Assembly: GCA_947493285.1 (NCBI GenBank)
Contig: CANLQH010000009.1
Span: 1-64,000, forward strand
DNA length: 64,000 bases
Direction: 5' to 3'
Source of the DNA: an uncultured Tenacibaculum sp.
GTDB lineage: Bacteria > Bacteroidota > Bacteroidia > Flavobacteriales > Flavobacteriaceae
Shown here: piece by piece, positions 18,682 through 28,292 of the stretch
How the letters are laid out: every line of letters begins with the position of its first letter
Position numbering within the stretch: position 1 is the first letter of the stretch
Notes under the pieces: generated by a model
What the model was told of the DNA's origin: nothing
Database searches by the model: none
What the model saw: only the letters and a program-made list of their open reading frames with translations
Translations under genes and position numbers: made by a program

Positions 18682-19920
18682 CTAAGAAGCCGCTCTTAAT
18701 TTCTTTAACGCTGACTTTGTTAATTTGGCTTCAGCATATTCTTTTGTCACCTTAAATTCTTTCTCTTCAGAACTCGGCATATCGAACATTGCATCTGTTA
18801 AAATAGCTTCGCATAATGATCTTAATCCACGAGCTCCTAACTTATATTCTACTGCTTTCTCTACAATGTATAACAATGCTTCTTCTGTCATAGAAAACTC
18901 AACGTCATCCATTGCAAACAATTTTGTGTACTGTTTAATAATTGAATTCTTAGGCTCCGTTAAAATTGCTCTTAATGTTTTAGCATCTAACGGGTTCATA
19001 TAGCTTAATACTGGTAAACGTCCAATAATTTCAGGAATTAGTCCAAAAGATTTTAAATCAGATGGAATAATATATTGCAATAAATTATCCTCATCAATTT
19101 TATCTTCATCTATCGATGCACTATATCCAACAGCTTGCATGTTTAAACGCTTACTAATAATTCTATCAATACCAGAAAAAGCTCCTCCTGCAATGAATAA
19201 AATATCTTTAGTGTCAACTTCAATAAATTTTTGATCAGGATGCTTTCTTCCTCCTTTAGGAGCTACATTTACCACCGTACCCTCTAATAACTTTAATAAA
19301 GCTTGCTGAACACCTTCTCCGGATACATCTCGTGTAATTGAAGGGTTATCACCTTTACGAGCTATTTTATCTATCTCGTCAATAAAAATGATTCCTTGTT
19401 GCGCTTTCTCCACATCATAATCGGCTGCTTGTAATAAACGACTTAAAATACTTTCAACATCTTCTCCTACATAACCAGCTTGTGTTAACACAGTTGCATC
19501 AACTATAGAAAAAGGAACGTTTAACATCTTTGCAATTGTACGTGCAACTAACGTTTTTCCTGTACCTGTTTCACCGACTAAAACAATATTCGATTTTTCA
19601 ATCTCAACCTCATCAGCATCGTCTTTAGATTGCAATAATCTTTTATAGTGATTATAAACTGCAACAGACATTGCTTTTTTAGTAGGGTCTTGCCCAATGA
19701 TATATTGATCTAAAAAACCTTTAATTTCTCTAGGCTTTTTTAAGGTTAAATCTTTAGATAATCCTCCTGTTTTAGCTTCAGCTATTTCCTCTTCAACAAT
19801 TCCGTGAGCTTGCTCAATACATTTATCACAAATATGTGCATCCATACCAGCGATTAATAAATCGGTTTCTGGTTTTTTACGCCCACAAAAGGAACATTGT
19901 AAGTTTTCTTCTTTCGACAT
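18682..19920 (-). CDS. clpX: ATP-dependent Clp protease ATP-binding subunit ClpX
   Basis: AAA+ unfoldase (412 aa) that feeds substrates to ClpP. The N-terminal C4 zinc finger is [12 protein letters not shown]...HICDKC. Walker A is GETGTGKT, Walker B is [11 protein letters not shown], and pore loop 1 is TQAGYVGED. The sensor 2 region GARGLRSL lies near the C-terminus. Its start is 43 bases after clpP on the minus strand, matching the conserved order tig-clpP-clpX. Confidence 0.98.
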   Translation of the reverse strand: MSKEENLQCSFCGRKKPETDLLIAGMDAHICDKCIEQAHGIVEEEIAEAKTGGLSKDLTLKKPREIKGFLDQYIIGQDPTKKAMSVAVYNHYKRLLQSKDDADEVEIEKSNIVLVGETGTGKTLVARTIAKMLNVPFSIVDATVLTQAGYVGEDVESILSRLLQAADYDVEKAQQGIIFIDEIDKIARKGDNPSITRDVSGEGVQQALLKLLEGTVVNVAPKGGRKHPDQKFIEVDTKDILFIAGGAFSGIDRIISKRLNMQAVGYSASIDEDKIDEDNLLQYIIPSDLKSFGLIPEIIGRLPVLSYMNPLDAKTLRAILTEPKNSIIKQYTKLFAMDDVEFSMTEEALLYIVEKAVEYKLGARGLRSLCEAILTDAMFDMPSSEEKEFKVTKEYAEAKLTKSALKKLRAAS

Positions 19921-19963
19921 CTTATCAGCTTATTACCAATAGCATTTGCTACTAGTTGTTAAT

Positions 19964-20623
19964 CTATTTTCTAGTTAAAATTTCATCTACCATTCCGTAA
20001 GTTTTTGCTTCATCAGCTTTCATCCAATAATCTCTATCGGAATCTTCTTGTACTTTTTCAAAAGATTGCCCAGAATGTTCAGAAATAATATTATATAATT
20101 CAGTTTTTAATTTTCCTATTTCTTTTACGGTAATTTCCATATCAGAAGCTTGTCCTTGTGCCCCTCCCATTGGTTGATGAATCATAATACGTGAGTGTGG
20201 CAAAGCAGAACGTTTACCTTTTGCTCCTGCACACATTAAAACTGCTCCCATAGAAGCTGCCATACCTGTACAAATTGTAGCTACATCTGGCTTAATAAAT
20301 TGCATGGTATCGTAAATACCTAAACCTGCATATACTCCACCTCCTGGTGAGTTGATATAGATTGAAATATCTTTACTCGCATCTATACTTTCTAAAAATA
20401 ATAACTGAGCTTGAATTACATTAGCCACCTGATCGTTAACACCAGTACCTAAAAAAATAATTCTATCCATCATTAAACGAGAAAAAACATCCATTTGAGT
20501 AATGTTCATTTGACGTTCTTCCATAATATATGGCGTTAAACTACTTGTTATTTTACCTAAATATGTACTATTTATTCCTTGGTGCTTAGTTGCGTATTTT
20601 TCGAATTCTTTTCCGTAATCCAT
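19964..20623 (-). CDS. clpP: ATP-dependent Clp protease proteolytic subunit
   Basis: Serine protease (219 aa) forming the double heptamer used by ClpX. The catalytic Ser is in CTGMAASMGAVL, the His in SRIMIHQPMGG, and the Asp lies downstream in the DRDYWM segment. Start ATG 20623 gives MDYGKEFEKYATKHQGINS. It is located between tig and clpX and is probably co-expressed with both. Confidence 0.98.
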   Translation of the reverse strand: MDYGKEFEKYATKHQGINSTYLGKITSSLTPYIMEERQMNITQMDVFSRLMMDRIIFLGTGVNDQVANVIQAQLLFLESIDASKDISIYINSPGGGVYAGLGIYDTMQFIKPDVATICTGMAASMGAVLMCAGAKGKRSALPHSRIMIHQPMGGAQGQASDMEITVKEIGKLKTELYNIISEHSGQSFEKVQEDSDRDYWMKADEAKTYGMVDEILTRK

Positions 20624-20699
20624 TCTAAAAATGTTTTTGGGTTATAAGATGTAAATATAAGAACTATTAAGTTAATATTTTGTTACAGTATAAGGCTAA

Positions 20700-20727
20700 A
20701 AAAACCTGAATTTTCATTCAGGTTTTT
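20700..20727 (-). terminator. terminator after tig
   Basis: Arms AAAAACCTGAA (20700-20710) and TTCAGGTTTTT (20717-20727) with a six-base loop. It lies between tig and clpP on the minus strand and probably reduces read-through from tig, so clpP may also have its own promoter. Confidence 0.8.
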
Positions 20728-20750
20728 AATATTAAATCAGTTAAAAACTG

Positions 20751-22073
20751 TTATTTATATACTTCTTTAATGAAATCTTCGTAAGAAACTTCTTTCGAAT
20801 CAAAACTCATATTCTCTTTATAAAAAGCTAATAATTTTTGAGAAATTAATTGTGCTTGTAACTTTTGAGCTTCATCTTGATTTTGTAAGATTCTACCAGC
20901 GATATCATCTAACTCTTTTTCTTCTGGGTTCATGTTACCAAACTGAGCCATTTGCGAACGAATAAATCCTTTTGCGTAGTCTACTAATTCAGCATAGTCT
21001 AATTTGATATCGTTATCTTTCATAATCTTTCCTTCGATTAATTGGTAACGTAATCCTTTTTCAGACTTTTCGTATTCTGCAGCTGCCTCTTCAGTAGTTA
21101 ATTGCTTTTCACCAGCAGTTTGCAACCACTTTTGCAAAAATCCTGAAGGTAAATCAAACTTTGTATTATCAACTAAGTTCTCAGTAATTGCATTTAACAA
21201 TTGCTGATCTGCTTGTTGTTGAAATTGCTTTTCAGCATCTTCTTTAATCTTATCTTTTAATTCTGATACAGTACTTACACTTCCGTCAGCAAATAACTTG
21301 TCAAATAATTCTTTATCTAACTCAGCTGGTTCTGTTTCAGTAATTTCTTCGATCGTTAAAGTTACAGGAACATCTAAACCATGAACAGTATCATGATCTA
21401 CACCTAAAGCTCCTTGTAACTTATGCTCGTCTTCAAATAAGTTTTTAGTTTTTAATTCTAAAACGTCTCCTACTTTAGCTCCAACAAACTTTTTTAAGTT
21501 TGTTTTTCCTTTAATATCTTTTACAGAAATTGTAGATTTCTTGTTGATTTCTTCTGCTTCGTTTACGAATGTACCTGTAATGTTTGCTTCTTCAGTAGCT
21601 GCATCTTTAGTTAACATTTTACCGTAACGAGTTTGGATGTTCTCAACCTCTTTTTCTAATAATTCATCAGTAGCAACGATGTTGTACTGCATTACTTTTT
21701 TCTTAGGTTTTAAGTTTACATCAAACTCAGGAGCTAATCCTAATTCGAACTCAAAAGAAAATTTATCTGCATCCCAGTTAAAATCGTCTTGTACTCTTGG
21801 TAACGGATTACCTAAAATATCTAACTTTTCTTCAACTAAGTACTTATTTAACGATTCTTGTAAAAGCTTGTTTACTTCATCAATCATTATTGATTTTCCG
21901 TATTGCTTCTTTACCATCCCCATAGGTACTTGACCTTTTCTAAATCCTGGAATGTTCGCTGTTTTACGGTAATCGTTTAATACTTTTGTTACTTTATCTT
22001 GATAATCTTCAGCAACGATATCAACTTTTACAACTGCGTTTAACGCATCTACGTTTTCTTTTGTAATATTCAT
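20751..22073 (-). CDS. tig: trigger factor
   Basis: Ribosome-bound chaperone (440 aa). The N-terminal ribosome-docking domain holds the signature as IPGFRKGQVPMGMVKKQYG. The middle PPIase-like domain is divergent (about 150-245), and the C-terminal domain is a long helical chaperone module rich in Gln/Glu/Lys. Divergence of the PPIase domain is usual in Bacteroidota. Location upstream of clpPX is conserved. Confidence 0.96.
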   Translation of the reverse strand: MNITKENVDALNAVVKVDIVAEDYQDKVTKVLNDYRKTANIPGFRKGQVPMGMVKKQYGKSIMIDEVNKLLQESLNKYLVEEKLDILGNPLPRVQDDFNWDADKFSFEFELGLAPEFDVNLKPKKKVMQYNIVATDELLEKEVENIQTRYGKMLTKDAATEEANITGTFVNEAEEINKKSTISVKDIKGKTNLKKFVGAKVGDVLELKTKNLFEDEHKLQGALGVDHDTVHGLDVPVTLTIEEITETEPAELDKELFDKLFADGSVSTVSELKDKIKEDAEKQFQQQADQQLLNAITENLVDNTKFDLPSGFLQKWLQTAGEKQLTTEEAAAEYEKSEKGLRYQLIEGKIMKDNDIKLDYAELVDYAKGFIRSQMAQFGNMNPEEKELDDIAGRILQNQDEAQKLQAQLISQKLLAFYKENMSFDSKEVSYEDFIKEVYK

Positions 22074-22102
22074 CTTAAAATCTGTTTCTTTAAAATCGGG
22101 TG

Positions 22103-22132
22103 CAAAATTAGTTAATTTTTACTATTCTGCAA
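22103..22132 (-). promoter_or_regulatory. tig promoter, TTG-N19-TAATTTTG
   Basis: On the minus strand TTG (22132-22130) is followed after 19 bases by TAATTTTG (22110-22103) and then CA, about 30 bases before the tig ATG. This is a full match to the Bacteroidota promoter consensus. Confidence 0.75.
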
Positions 22133-22156
22133 AAGGTTTAACTCTTTCGTTTTCAG

Positions 22157-22504
22157 TTATTTTTTCTCTTCTTTTAATAGCGAAAATAGGAATGACCTAA
22201 ATATGGATAATAACACACTAAATAATAGCGCCGTAAAAAATCCGCTTACTGCAAATCCTGTTACTAACTTACCAGCCAATAATATAATTATAGCATTAAT
22301 TACAAACAGGAATAAACCTAGCGTTACAATAGTTGCCGGCAAAGTAAAAAATACTAATAATGGACGAACAAACATATTTAACAACGATATGGTTACTGCT
22401 ACTAAAACCGCTGTTACATAATTAGTAACCACTACTCCTGGAACTATATGAGCTAATACCATTACCGCTACTGCGGTTAACAGTATCTTTAAAAATATTT
22501 TCAT
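22157..22504 (-). CDS. phage holin family / YvlD-like membrane protein
   Basis: A 115-aa protein with four transmembrane helices and very few polar residues. The pattern LLNMFVRPLLVFFTLPATIVTLGLF between helices 2 and 3 is typical of the four-TMS mycobacterial-holin/YvlD family (Pfam Phage_holin_4_2 type). Despite the family name it is a chromosomal housekeeping membrane protein with no prophage around. Function unknown. Confidence 0.85.
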   Translation of the reverse strand: MKIFLKILLTAVAVMVLAHIVPGVVVTNYVTAVLVAVTISLLNMFVRPLLVFFTLPATIVTLGLFLFVINAIIILLAGKLVTGFAVSGFFTALLFSVLLSIFRSFLFSLLKEEKK

Positions 22505-22603
22505 GTATTTGTTTTTTTACAAATACTGAAGCGATAACCATACCAAATGAGAAACACTGAAATTTTGGCAGATTTTATATATTCGCAACTTAAAAATTAA
22601 ATT

Positions 22604-23617
22604 ATGAAAAAATTACTACTACTAGTATTCTTATTTTTTGTGAGTTTTTATAGTTACTCCCAAATTTCATTTAGCTCAAAGCCTTACTCTGGTTCTAAAA
22701 AAATAAAAAAAGAAACATATGAGAAATTTAAAGGGTCAACTACTATTTTCATATTATCAAGTACATATAGTAAAGAAACCTACGAAAAAATTTTAAATGA
22801 AAGCTGGAAAGTAACCCCATTTAAAGTAGTAAATGAAAAAGATTTCTCTTTAGAAAATTATCTAGATGGAAACTACTCCTTTATTGACTTATACGGAACT
22901 AAAGTATCTACTCCAAAAACTTTTTATCTTTATTTTAATGCTAGATTAGTAATTTACAACAATGAAAAGCTAAAAACTAAGTTAAAAAAATTAAGGGATT
23001 CAGATAAGCTTACGAAAAAAAAATACAAAAAAGCTATCTCAAATAATTCTGATATTTTAGCTCTTTTCTACCTGAGTCCTAAAGACAATTTTGTTAACAA
23101 GATTATAAGTGACGATATTGAAGATATTGTTAATGAAATGTATACAAAAGAAGTATTTCAGAATTACAAGCCTGGCTTCTTAAAAAATTATTTTCAAAAA
23201 CTTAGTAATATTTTAGAAACTAGAGATGCATATTGGCTATATGAAGATGAAAAATCTAAAGAATTAGCCAAGCTTTCAACAGAACCTCTTTATATCCCAA
23301 GTTATTTAAATATAAAATTTAACCCTTTAACCGCAAAAGACAGAATAATGCACAGTGAATACACTGAAGATTTATTTAAAAAATACAAATACGAGTTCCA
23401 AATAGAAAGTGTAAATAAAATTAGTGACAGAATAATGAATAAAGAAGAGTTTTATTATTTTAGGTATTGCAGAATGAATACTGACAGATTCTTACAGATA
23501 GTAAATTCTTTAACAGGGGAAATTATTTACAGGAAGTACACTCCCTTAGGATACAACTTGAAGTCAAAGCATTTTAAAGCAATAAGTAACGCTATAAAAA
23601 AAGCTTCAAAAAAATAA
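22604..23617 (+). CDS. exported protein, unknown function
   Basis: A 337-aa protein with a clear signal peptide (MKKLLLLVFLFFVSFYSYSQ). The mature part is rich in Lys, Tyr and Asn, with mixed alpha/beta character and no recognised motif. It is convergent with the alpha/beta hydrolase gene, whose end lies 5 bases away. Probably periplasmic. Confidence 0.75.
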   Translation: MKKLLLLVFLFFVSFYSYSQISFSSKPYSGSKKIKKETYEKFKGSTTIFILSSTYSKETYEKILNESWKVTPFKVVNEKDFSLENYLDGNYSFIDLYGTKVSTPKTFYLYFNARLVIYNNEKLKTKLKKLRDSDKLTKKKYKKAISNNSDILALFYLSPKDNFVNKIISDDIEDIVNEMYTKEVFQNYKPGFLKNYFQKLSNILETRDAYWLYEDEKSKELAKLSTEPLYIPSYLNIKFNPLTAKDRIMHSEYTEDLFKKYKYEFQIESVNKISDRIMNKEEFYYFRYCRMNTDRFLQIVNSLTGEIIYRKYTPLGYNLKSKHFKAISNAIKKASKK

Positions 23618-23622
23618 TTTTT

Positions 23623-24390
23623 TTATTTTAAAAAACCTACCAAAGTCTCATAAAAATCTTTAGGATTTTCAGCATGTAGCCAATGCCCAGCGTTGGCTAT
23701 TGTTTTTATGTTAGCGTTTGGAAAGTGTGCATTGATAATTGGCTCTTCATCTTTAGAAATATAACCAGAATTTTCACCCTTTAAAAATAAAGTTTCACCT
23801 TCAAAAATTGTAAACGATGGTAGCGCAACACCAACTTCGTTGTTGTTTTCAGTTAATGAACTTAAATTAAAACGATATCCTAACTCATCTTTAGTTTTAC
23901 GATACACACTCTTTAATAAAAACTGACGCACCCCAACTTCAGAAATTAGCTCAGACAACTTTTCATCAATCAATTTTCTTGAATTTTGCACAGTAAAATC
24001 AACCGAATTTAACGCATCTAAAATATCGTGATGATGTGGCGGATACATTCTTGGTGATATATCTGCAACTATTAATTTATTTACCAATTCAGGGTATTCC
24101 ACAGCGAATAGCATTACTGTCTTCCCTCCCATTGAATGCCCTAATAAATCAACTCTTTCTAAACTATGATGCTGTATATAATTGTATAAATCTTCAACCA
24201 ACAACTCGTAGTTAAACTCATCAGAATGAAAACTACGCCCATGATTACGTTGATCTATCAAATGCACTTGAAAACCATCTTCAGTAAGCTTGTTGGCATG
24301 AGATTTCCAATTATCACCCATACCAAAATAACCATGAAGAATTAACAAAGGCTTACCCTCTCCTACTATTCTAGAATGCAATATTTCCAT
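23623..24390 (-). CDS. alpha/beta hydrolase (YbfF-like)
   Basis: A 255-aa hydrolase of the alpha/beta fold. Oxyanion region LILHGYFGMGDNWKSH, nucleophile elbow LLGHSMGGKTVML (Ser), acid after strand 6 and terminal His in IANAGHWLHAENP. The fold and length match YbfF-type esterases; the natural substrate is unknown. It follows pdxJ by a single base on the minus strand, so the two form an operon. Confidence 0.9.
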   Translation of the reverse strand: MEILHSRIVGEGKPLLILHGYFGMGDNWKSHANKLTEDGFQVHLIDQRNHGRSFHSDEFNYELLVEDLYNYIQHHSLERVDLLGHSMGGKTVMLFAVEYPELVNKLIVADISPRMYPPHHHDILDALNSVDFTVQNSRKLIDEKLSELISEVGVRQFLLKSVYRKTKDELGYRFNLSSLTENNNEVGVALPSFTIFEGETLFLKGENSGYISKDEEPIINAHFPNANIKTIANAGHWLHAENPKDFYETLVGFLK

Positions 24391-24391
24391 A

Positions 24392-25105
24392 TTACTGTAG
24401 TCGATGTAAATACATATTCACTACATTTTCTAACCCTAAATATAAAGATTCAGAAATTAGCGCATGCCCAATAGAAACCTCTGCCAAATTTGGAATACTC
24501 TCTTTAAAAAACTTGATATTATCTAAACTTAAATCATGACCCGCATTTATACCTAAACCTAAATCGTGCGCTAAAATAGCAGCATCAGTATATGGTTTTA
24601 CACCTACTTTATTTCCTTTTTCAAACTGAGTAGCAAATTCTTCAGTATATAATTCAATTCTATCAGCCCCAGTTTTTGCGGCAGCTTCGATTAATTTTAA
24701 ATCTGTATCTATAAAAATTGAAGTTCTAATTCCTGCATTTTTAAACTCAGCAATTACTTCCTGCAAATACGATTGATGTTTTACCGTATCCCAACCAGCG
24801 TTTGAAGTTAATTGATCTACACCATCAGGAACCAATGTTACTTGTGTTGGTTTTATATCTAAAACCATTTGAGTAAATTTATCTATCGGGTTTCCTTCAA
24901 TATTATATTCAGTCGTTACAATCGGTTTTAAATCGTACGCATCTTGATAACGAATATGACGCTCATCTGGCCTTGGGTGAATGGTAATTCCTTCTGCTCC
25001 GAATTCTTGAATATCTTTTGCAACCTTTAATAAATTAGGTACATCTCCGCCGCGAGAATTACGCAATGTTGCAATTTTATTAATATTTACGCTTAACTTT
25101 GTCAT
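24392..25105 (-). CDS. pdxJ: pyridoxine 5'-phosphate synthase
   Basis: Enzyme (237 aa) condensing 3-amino-2-oxopropyl phosphate with 1-deoxyxylulose 5-phosphate to form PNP, the last step of the DXP-dependent vitamin B6 route. Signatures are [50 protein letters not shown] and [17 protein letters not shown] element (25130-25123) just upstream is a probable -7 element. Confidence 0.97.
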   Translation of the reverse strand: MTKLSVNINKIATLRNSRGGDVPNLLKVAKDIQEFGAEGITIHPRPDERHIRYQDAYDLKPIVTTEYNIEGNPIDKFTQMVLDIKPTQVTLVPDGVDQLTSNAGWDTVKHQSYLQEVIAEFKNAGIRTSIFIDTDLKLIEAAAKTGADRIELYTEEFATQFEKGNKVGVKPYTDAAILAHDLGLGINAGHDLSLDNIKFFKESIPNLAEVSIGHALISESLYLGLENVVNMYLHRLQ

Positions 25106-25164
25106 CTCATAAAATTAGACTGCAAAGGTAAATCATTAAAACATTTTAACCTATATTCGTAATA

Positions 25165-25824
25165 ATGAATGTCAACGATTTTATACTAAAAGAAATTAAA
25201 GCACTCACTTTAAAAAGCACTGTAAAAAGTGCTCAAAAGCTGTGTGAAAATTTACCGATCACTCACATTCCTATTGTTGAGAATGGGAAGTTGATTGGCT
25301 GTATTCCTGAAAGCGACATCCAAACGATTGAGAACAAGAATCGTGAACTTAGTGAATACTCTTATTTACTAGACCATTTTTTCACAAATGAGAAAGCAAC
25401 TCTATTAGACTTAATAGTATTATTTGCTGACAATGACTGTAATTTAATCCCTATTTTAGATAAGAATAAGAATTACATAGGCTATTATGAATTAAGCGAC
25501 ATACTTGATGCTTTTGCCGACAGTCCTTTTTTACATAACGAAAGTGACACATTAATTATTACCAAAAGCAAGAGTGATTACTCTATGGGGCAAATAGCTC
25601 AAATTGTAGAAACTAACAACGGAAAGCTTTTAGGTTTTTACATTTCATCTGAAAATCAAGATAATATTCAAGTAACTTTAAAAATTATTTCTGAAGAAAT
25701 TAATGAAATAATCCAAACTTTCAGAAGATACGACTACAATGTTATCACCCAACATGAAGATGATTTTTACTTAGAAGAGCTTAAAGACAGAGCTGAATAT
25801 TTAAGAAAATATCTAGACATGTAA
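25165..25824 (+). CDS. CBS domain protein
   Basis: A 219-aa protein with paired CBS motifs (about 12-65 and 75-120: HIPIVENGKLIGCIPESDIQ and LIPILDKNKNYIGYYELSDI). An ACT-like C-terminal half follows. CBS pairs bind adenine nucleotides and regulate partner proteins. It is immediately upstream of nadK, so a link to NAD(P) or nucleotide sensing is plausible but unproven. Divergent from pdxJ with a 59-base shared promoter gap. Confidence 0.85.
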   Translation: MNVNDFILKEIKALTLKSTVKSAQKLCENLPITHIPIVENGKLIGCIPESDIQTIENKNRELSEYSYLLDHFFTNEKATLLDLIVLFADNDCNLIPILDKNKNYIGYYELSDILDAFADSPFLHNESDTLIITKSKSDYSMGQIAQIVETNNGKLLGFYISSENQDNIQVTLKIISEEINEIIQTFRRYDYNVITQHEDDFYLEELKDRAEYLRKYLDM

Positions 25825-25856
25825 TCTTTACATTACTTCAACCAAACATTACAAAA

Positions 25857-26753
25857 GTGAAAAAAGTAGCTATATACGGACAAGCTTATACCATTTCAGC
25901 TGAAAAAGAAATTAAAATTTTATTATCAGCTTTAGAAAAAAATAATATTGTTGTTTTTTTTGAAAAAGAGTTCTACGATTTACTAAAAGAAAATAATTCT
26001 TTAGCAAAAAAATATCCAACGTATTCTCATTTCAACGATTTATCTAATTCATTTGACGTCTTATTCACTATAGGTGGTGATGGAACATTTTTAAGAGCTG
26101 TAACTTATGTACGTGACTTAGACATCCCTATGTTAGGGATTAACACTGGTCGATTAGGTTTTTTAGCAACCGTACAAAAGGAAGAAATAGGAAAAGCTGT
26201 TGACTTATTATTAAAAAAGGAATTCACTTTTCAAGAAAGATCCTTATTGCAAATAGAAACAACTCCAAAAGCTAGTGAGTTTTCTGAGCTAGACTTTGCC
26301 TTAAATGAAATTACAATCGCAAGAAGAAACACCACATCTATGATTGGTGTAAAAACATATTTAAACAATGAATATTTAACCAATTATTGGGCTGACGGAT
26401 TAATAATTGCAACCCCTACTGGATCAACTGGATATTCATTAAGTTGTGATGGTCCTGTTATTCTACCAGATTCAAAGAGTTTTGTCATCACACCAATTGC
26501 TCCACATAATCTAAATGCAAGACCCATGATGATTCCAGACAACACTTCAATTCAACTAGAAGTTAGTGCTCGTGAAAATGATTTTTTAATATCGTTAGAT
26601 TCAAGAATTACCACAGTACCTTTAGAGACAAAAATAAAAATTAAAAAAGCTCCTTTTAAGATAAAGAGTGTTTTATTAAAAAATCAATCTTATTTAAAAA
26701 CACTAAGAAGTAAACTTTTATGGGGAGAAGATACTCGAAATGAGTCTTTATAA
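25857..26753 (+). CDS. nadK: NAD kinase
   Basis: ATP-dependent kinase (298 aa) producing NADP. Catalytic GGDGTFLRA and NTGRLGFLA lie in the N-terminal domain. The C-terminal beta-domain shows NEITIARRNTTSMIG, ADGLIIATPTGSTGYSLSCDGPV and TPIAPHNLNARPMM. Translation starts at GTG 25857, as there is no suitable ATG. Probably co-transcribed with the CBS gene (32-base gap). Confidence 0.96.
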   Translation: MKKVAIYGQAYTISAEKEIKILLSALEKNNIVVFFEKEFYDLLKENNSLAKKYPTYSHFNDLSNSFDVLFTIGGDGTFLRAVTYVRDLDIPMLGINTGRLGFLATVQKEEIGKAVDLLLKKEFTFQERSLLQIETTPKASEFSELDFALNEITIARRNTTSMIGVKTYLNNEYLTNYWADGLIIATPTGSTGYSLSCDGPVILPDSKSFVITPIAPHNLNARPMMIPDNTSIQLEVSARENDFLISLDSRITTVPLETKIKIKKAPFKIKSVLLKNQSYLKTLRSKLLWGEDTRNESL

Positions 26754-26835
26754 TTAAGTCTTTTACAATAAAACACTAAAAAAAAAGTTAATCAAAAAGA
26801 CAGATTATTAACTTTTTAAAGCAAATTGATTTCCC

Positions 26836-26843
26836 TATATTTG
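26836..26843 (+). promoter_or_regulatory. -7 element TATATTTG
   Basis: TATATTTG followed by CAC lies 12 bases upstream of ATG 26856. It shows that the coding start must be 26856 or 26859 and not an upstream codon at 26826. The TTG element is not clear. Confidence 0.6.
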
Positions 26844-26855
26844 CACGCTATTTTT

Positions 26856-27536
26856 ATGATGAGAAAACTTTTTCTATCCATATTATTTGCTATTACAGCA
26901 ATTACAATTCAATCGCAAACCCATGAAGTTGGTTTTTTTGCCGGGGGATCTAACTATGTCGGAGACATTGGCAGAACAAATTATGTATACCCTAATGAAT
27001 TGGCAGGTGGACTAATCTATAAATACAACCTAAATCCTAGAATTGCATTAAGAGGAACTTATACTTATATTCCTGTTTCTGCAAACGATTTAGATGCTGA
27101 AAATCTTTTTCGAAACAACAGGGGATATAAATTTAATAATAACATTCATGAATTTGCATTAGGTGTTGAAGTTAATTTTTTTGACTACAACATCAGCAAT
27201 TATAAAACTACTTTTACGCCATATATTTTGGCTGAAGTAGCTACATTCAACTACGCTAGTCCAAGTGAAGTAATAGGAAACACCGTTCGTTTAAAAAACA
27301 AATTCTCTTATTCTTTACCTGTAGGAATAGGAATTAAGGGACGTTTAGATGACCACCTTGCAATTGCATTTGAATCTGCAGTTCGATTTACTTTAGTTGA
27401 CGATATTGATTTTACTACAAATAAAGTTAATGTTTATGATTTTGGAGGAAACGGAAATGACTGGTATGTTTTTACTGGAGTTTCGATAGTATATTCATTT
27501 GGAAGACCACCTTGTTTTAAAGGACTAGCAGAATAA
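26856..27536 (+). CDS. DUF6089-type outer membrane beta-barrel protein
   Basis: Predicted exported barrel of about 226 aa with signal peptide MRKLFLSILFAITAITIQSQ. The start THEVGFFAGGSNYVGDIGRTNYVYP and the alternating strands ending FTGVSIVYSFGRPPCFKG match the DUF6089 proteins encoded next to uppS-bamA in flavobacteria. Two adjacent ATGs (26856, 26859) compete; both follow the promoter. Its position before uppS and bamA suggests an envelope role. Confidence 0.8.
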   Translation: MMRKLFLSILFAITAITIQSQTHEVGFFAGGSNYVGDIGRTNYVYPNELAGGLIYKYNLNPRIALRGTYTYIPVSANDLDAENLFRNNRGYKFNNNIHEFALGVEVNFFDYNISNYKTTFTPYILAEVATFNYASPSEVIGNTVRLKNKFSYSLPVGIGIKGRLDDHLAIAFESAVRFTLVDDIDFTTNKVNVYDFGGNGNDWYVFTGVSIVYSFGRPPCFKGLAE

Positions 27537-27539
27537 ATT

Positions 27540-28292
27540 ATGGATAAAAAACTACAAAGCATTAACTTACAAAAAGCCCCAAATCATATCGCCATTATTA
27601 TGGACGGTAATGGTAGATGGGCTAAAAACAAAGGAATGCAGCGAGTTTTTGGTCATAAAAATGCCTTAACAGCTGTTAGAGAAGCTGTTGCTGGTGCTTC
27701 TGATATTGGGACAAAATTCATTACACTTTACGCTTTTTCTACTGAAAATTGGAATCGTCCAAAATTAGAAGTTGATGCTTTAATGACATTGTTAATTACT
27801 TCATTAAAAAAAGAACTTCCTGGATTTCAAAAAAACGGAATAAAAATAAACAGCATTGGTGCAATCGAGCAATTACCTAAAAAAGCACAAAAAACTTTAA
27901 CTGAGGTAATCGAAGCAACAAAAAACAATACTACAATTACATTAACCTTCGCATTAAGTTATGGTGCACGTGAAGAAATTGTTAATGCAATCAAAAACAT
28001 ATCTAAAAAAGTTGTTAATAACAATTTAGATATTGAAAAAATAGACGAAAAAATTATAAATAACCATTTATATACATTTAATTTGCCCGACGTTGATTTT
28101 ATGATACGTACAAGTGGAGAACAAAGAATAAGTAATTTCTTACTCTGGCAAATGGCTTATGCCGAATTATATTTTACAGATGTATTGTGGCCAGATTTTA
28201 GAAAAGAACATCTTTTTGATGCAATAATTGATTATCAAAATAGAGAAAGAAGATTTGGAAAAACTAGTGAACAGATTGAAACCGATGAATAA
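27540..28292 (+). CDS. uppS: isoprenyl transferase (undecaprenyl diphosphate synthase)
   Basis: Cis-prenyltransferase (250 aa) making the C55 lipid carrier for cell-wall synthesis. HIAIIMDGNGRWAKNKG with the catalytic Asp, the HKNALTAVRE helix, TLYAFSTENWNRP and the C-terminal DFMIRTSGEQRISNFLLWQ and WPDF segments are all present. It starts 3 bases after the previous gene and overlaps bamA by 8 bases. Confidence 0.97.
   Translation: MDKKLQSINLQKAPNHIAIIMDGNGRWAKNKGMQRVFGHKNALTAVREAVAGASDIGTKFITLYAFSTENWNRPKLEVDALMTLLITSLKKELPGFQKNGIKINSIGAIEQLPKKAQKTLTEVIEATKNNTTITLTFALSYGAREEIVNAIKNISKKVVNNNLDIEKIDEKIINNHLYTFNLPDVDFMIRTSGEQRISNFLLWQMAYAELYFTDVLWPDFRKEHLFDAIIDYQNRERRFGKTSEQIETDE

Noticed and set aside
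22157..22504. Prophage remnant because of the phage-holin family name
   Set aside because: The protein is a common chromosomal four-helix membrane family; no other phage gene is nearby.
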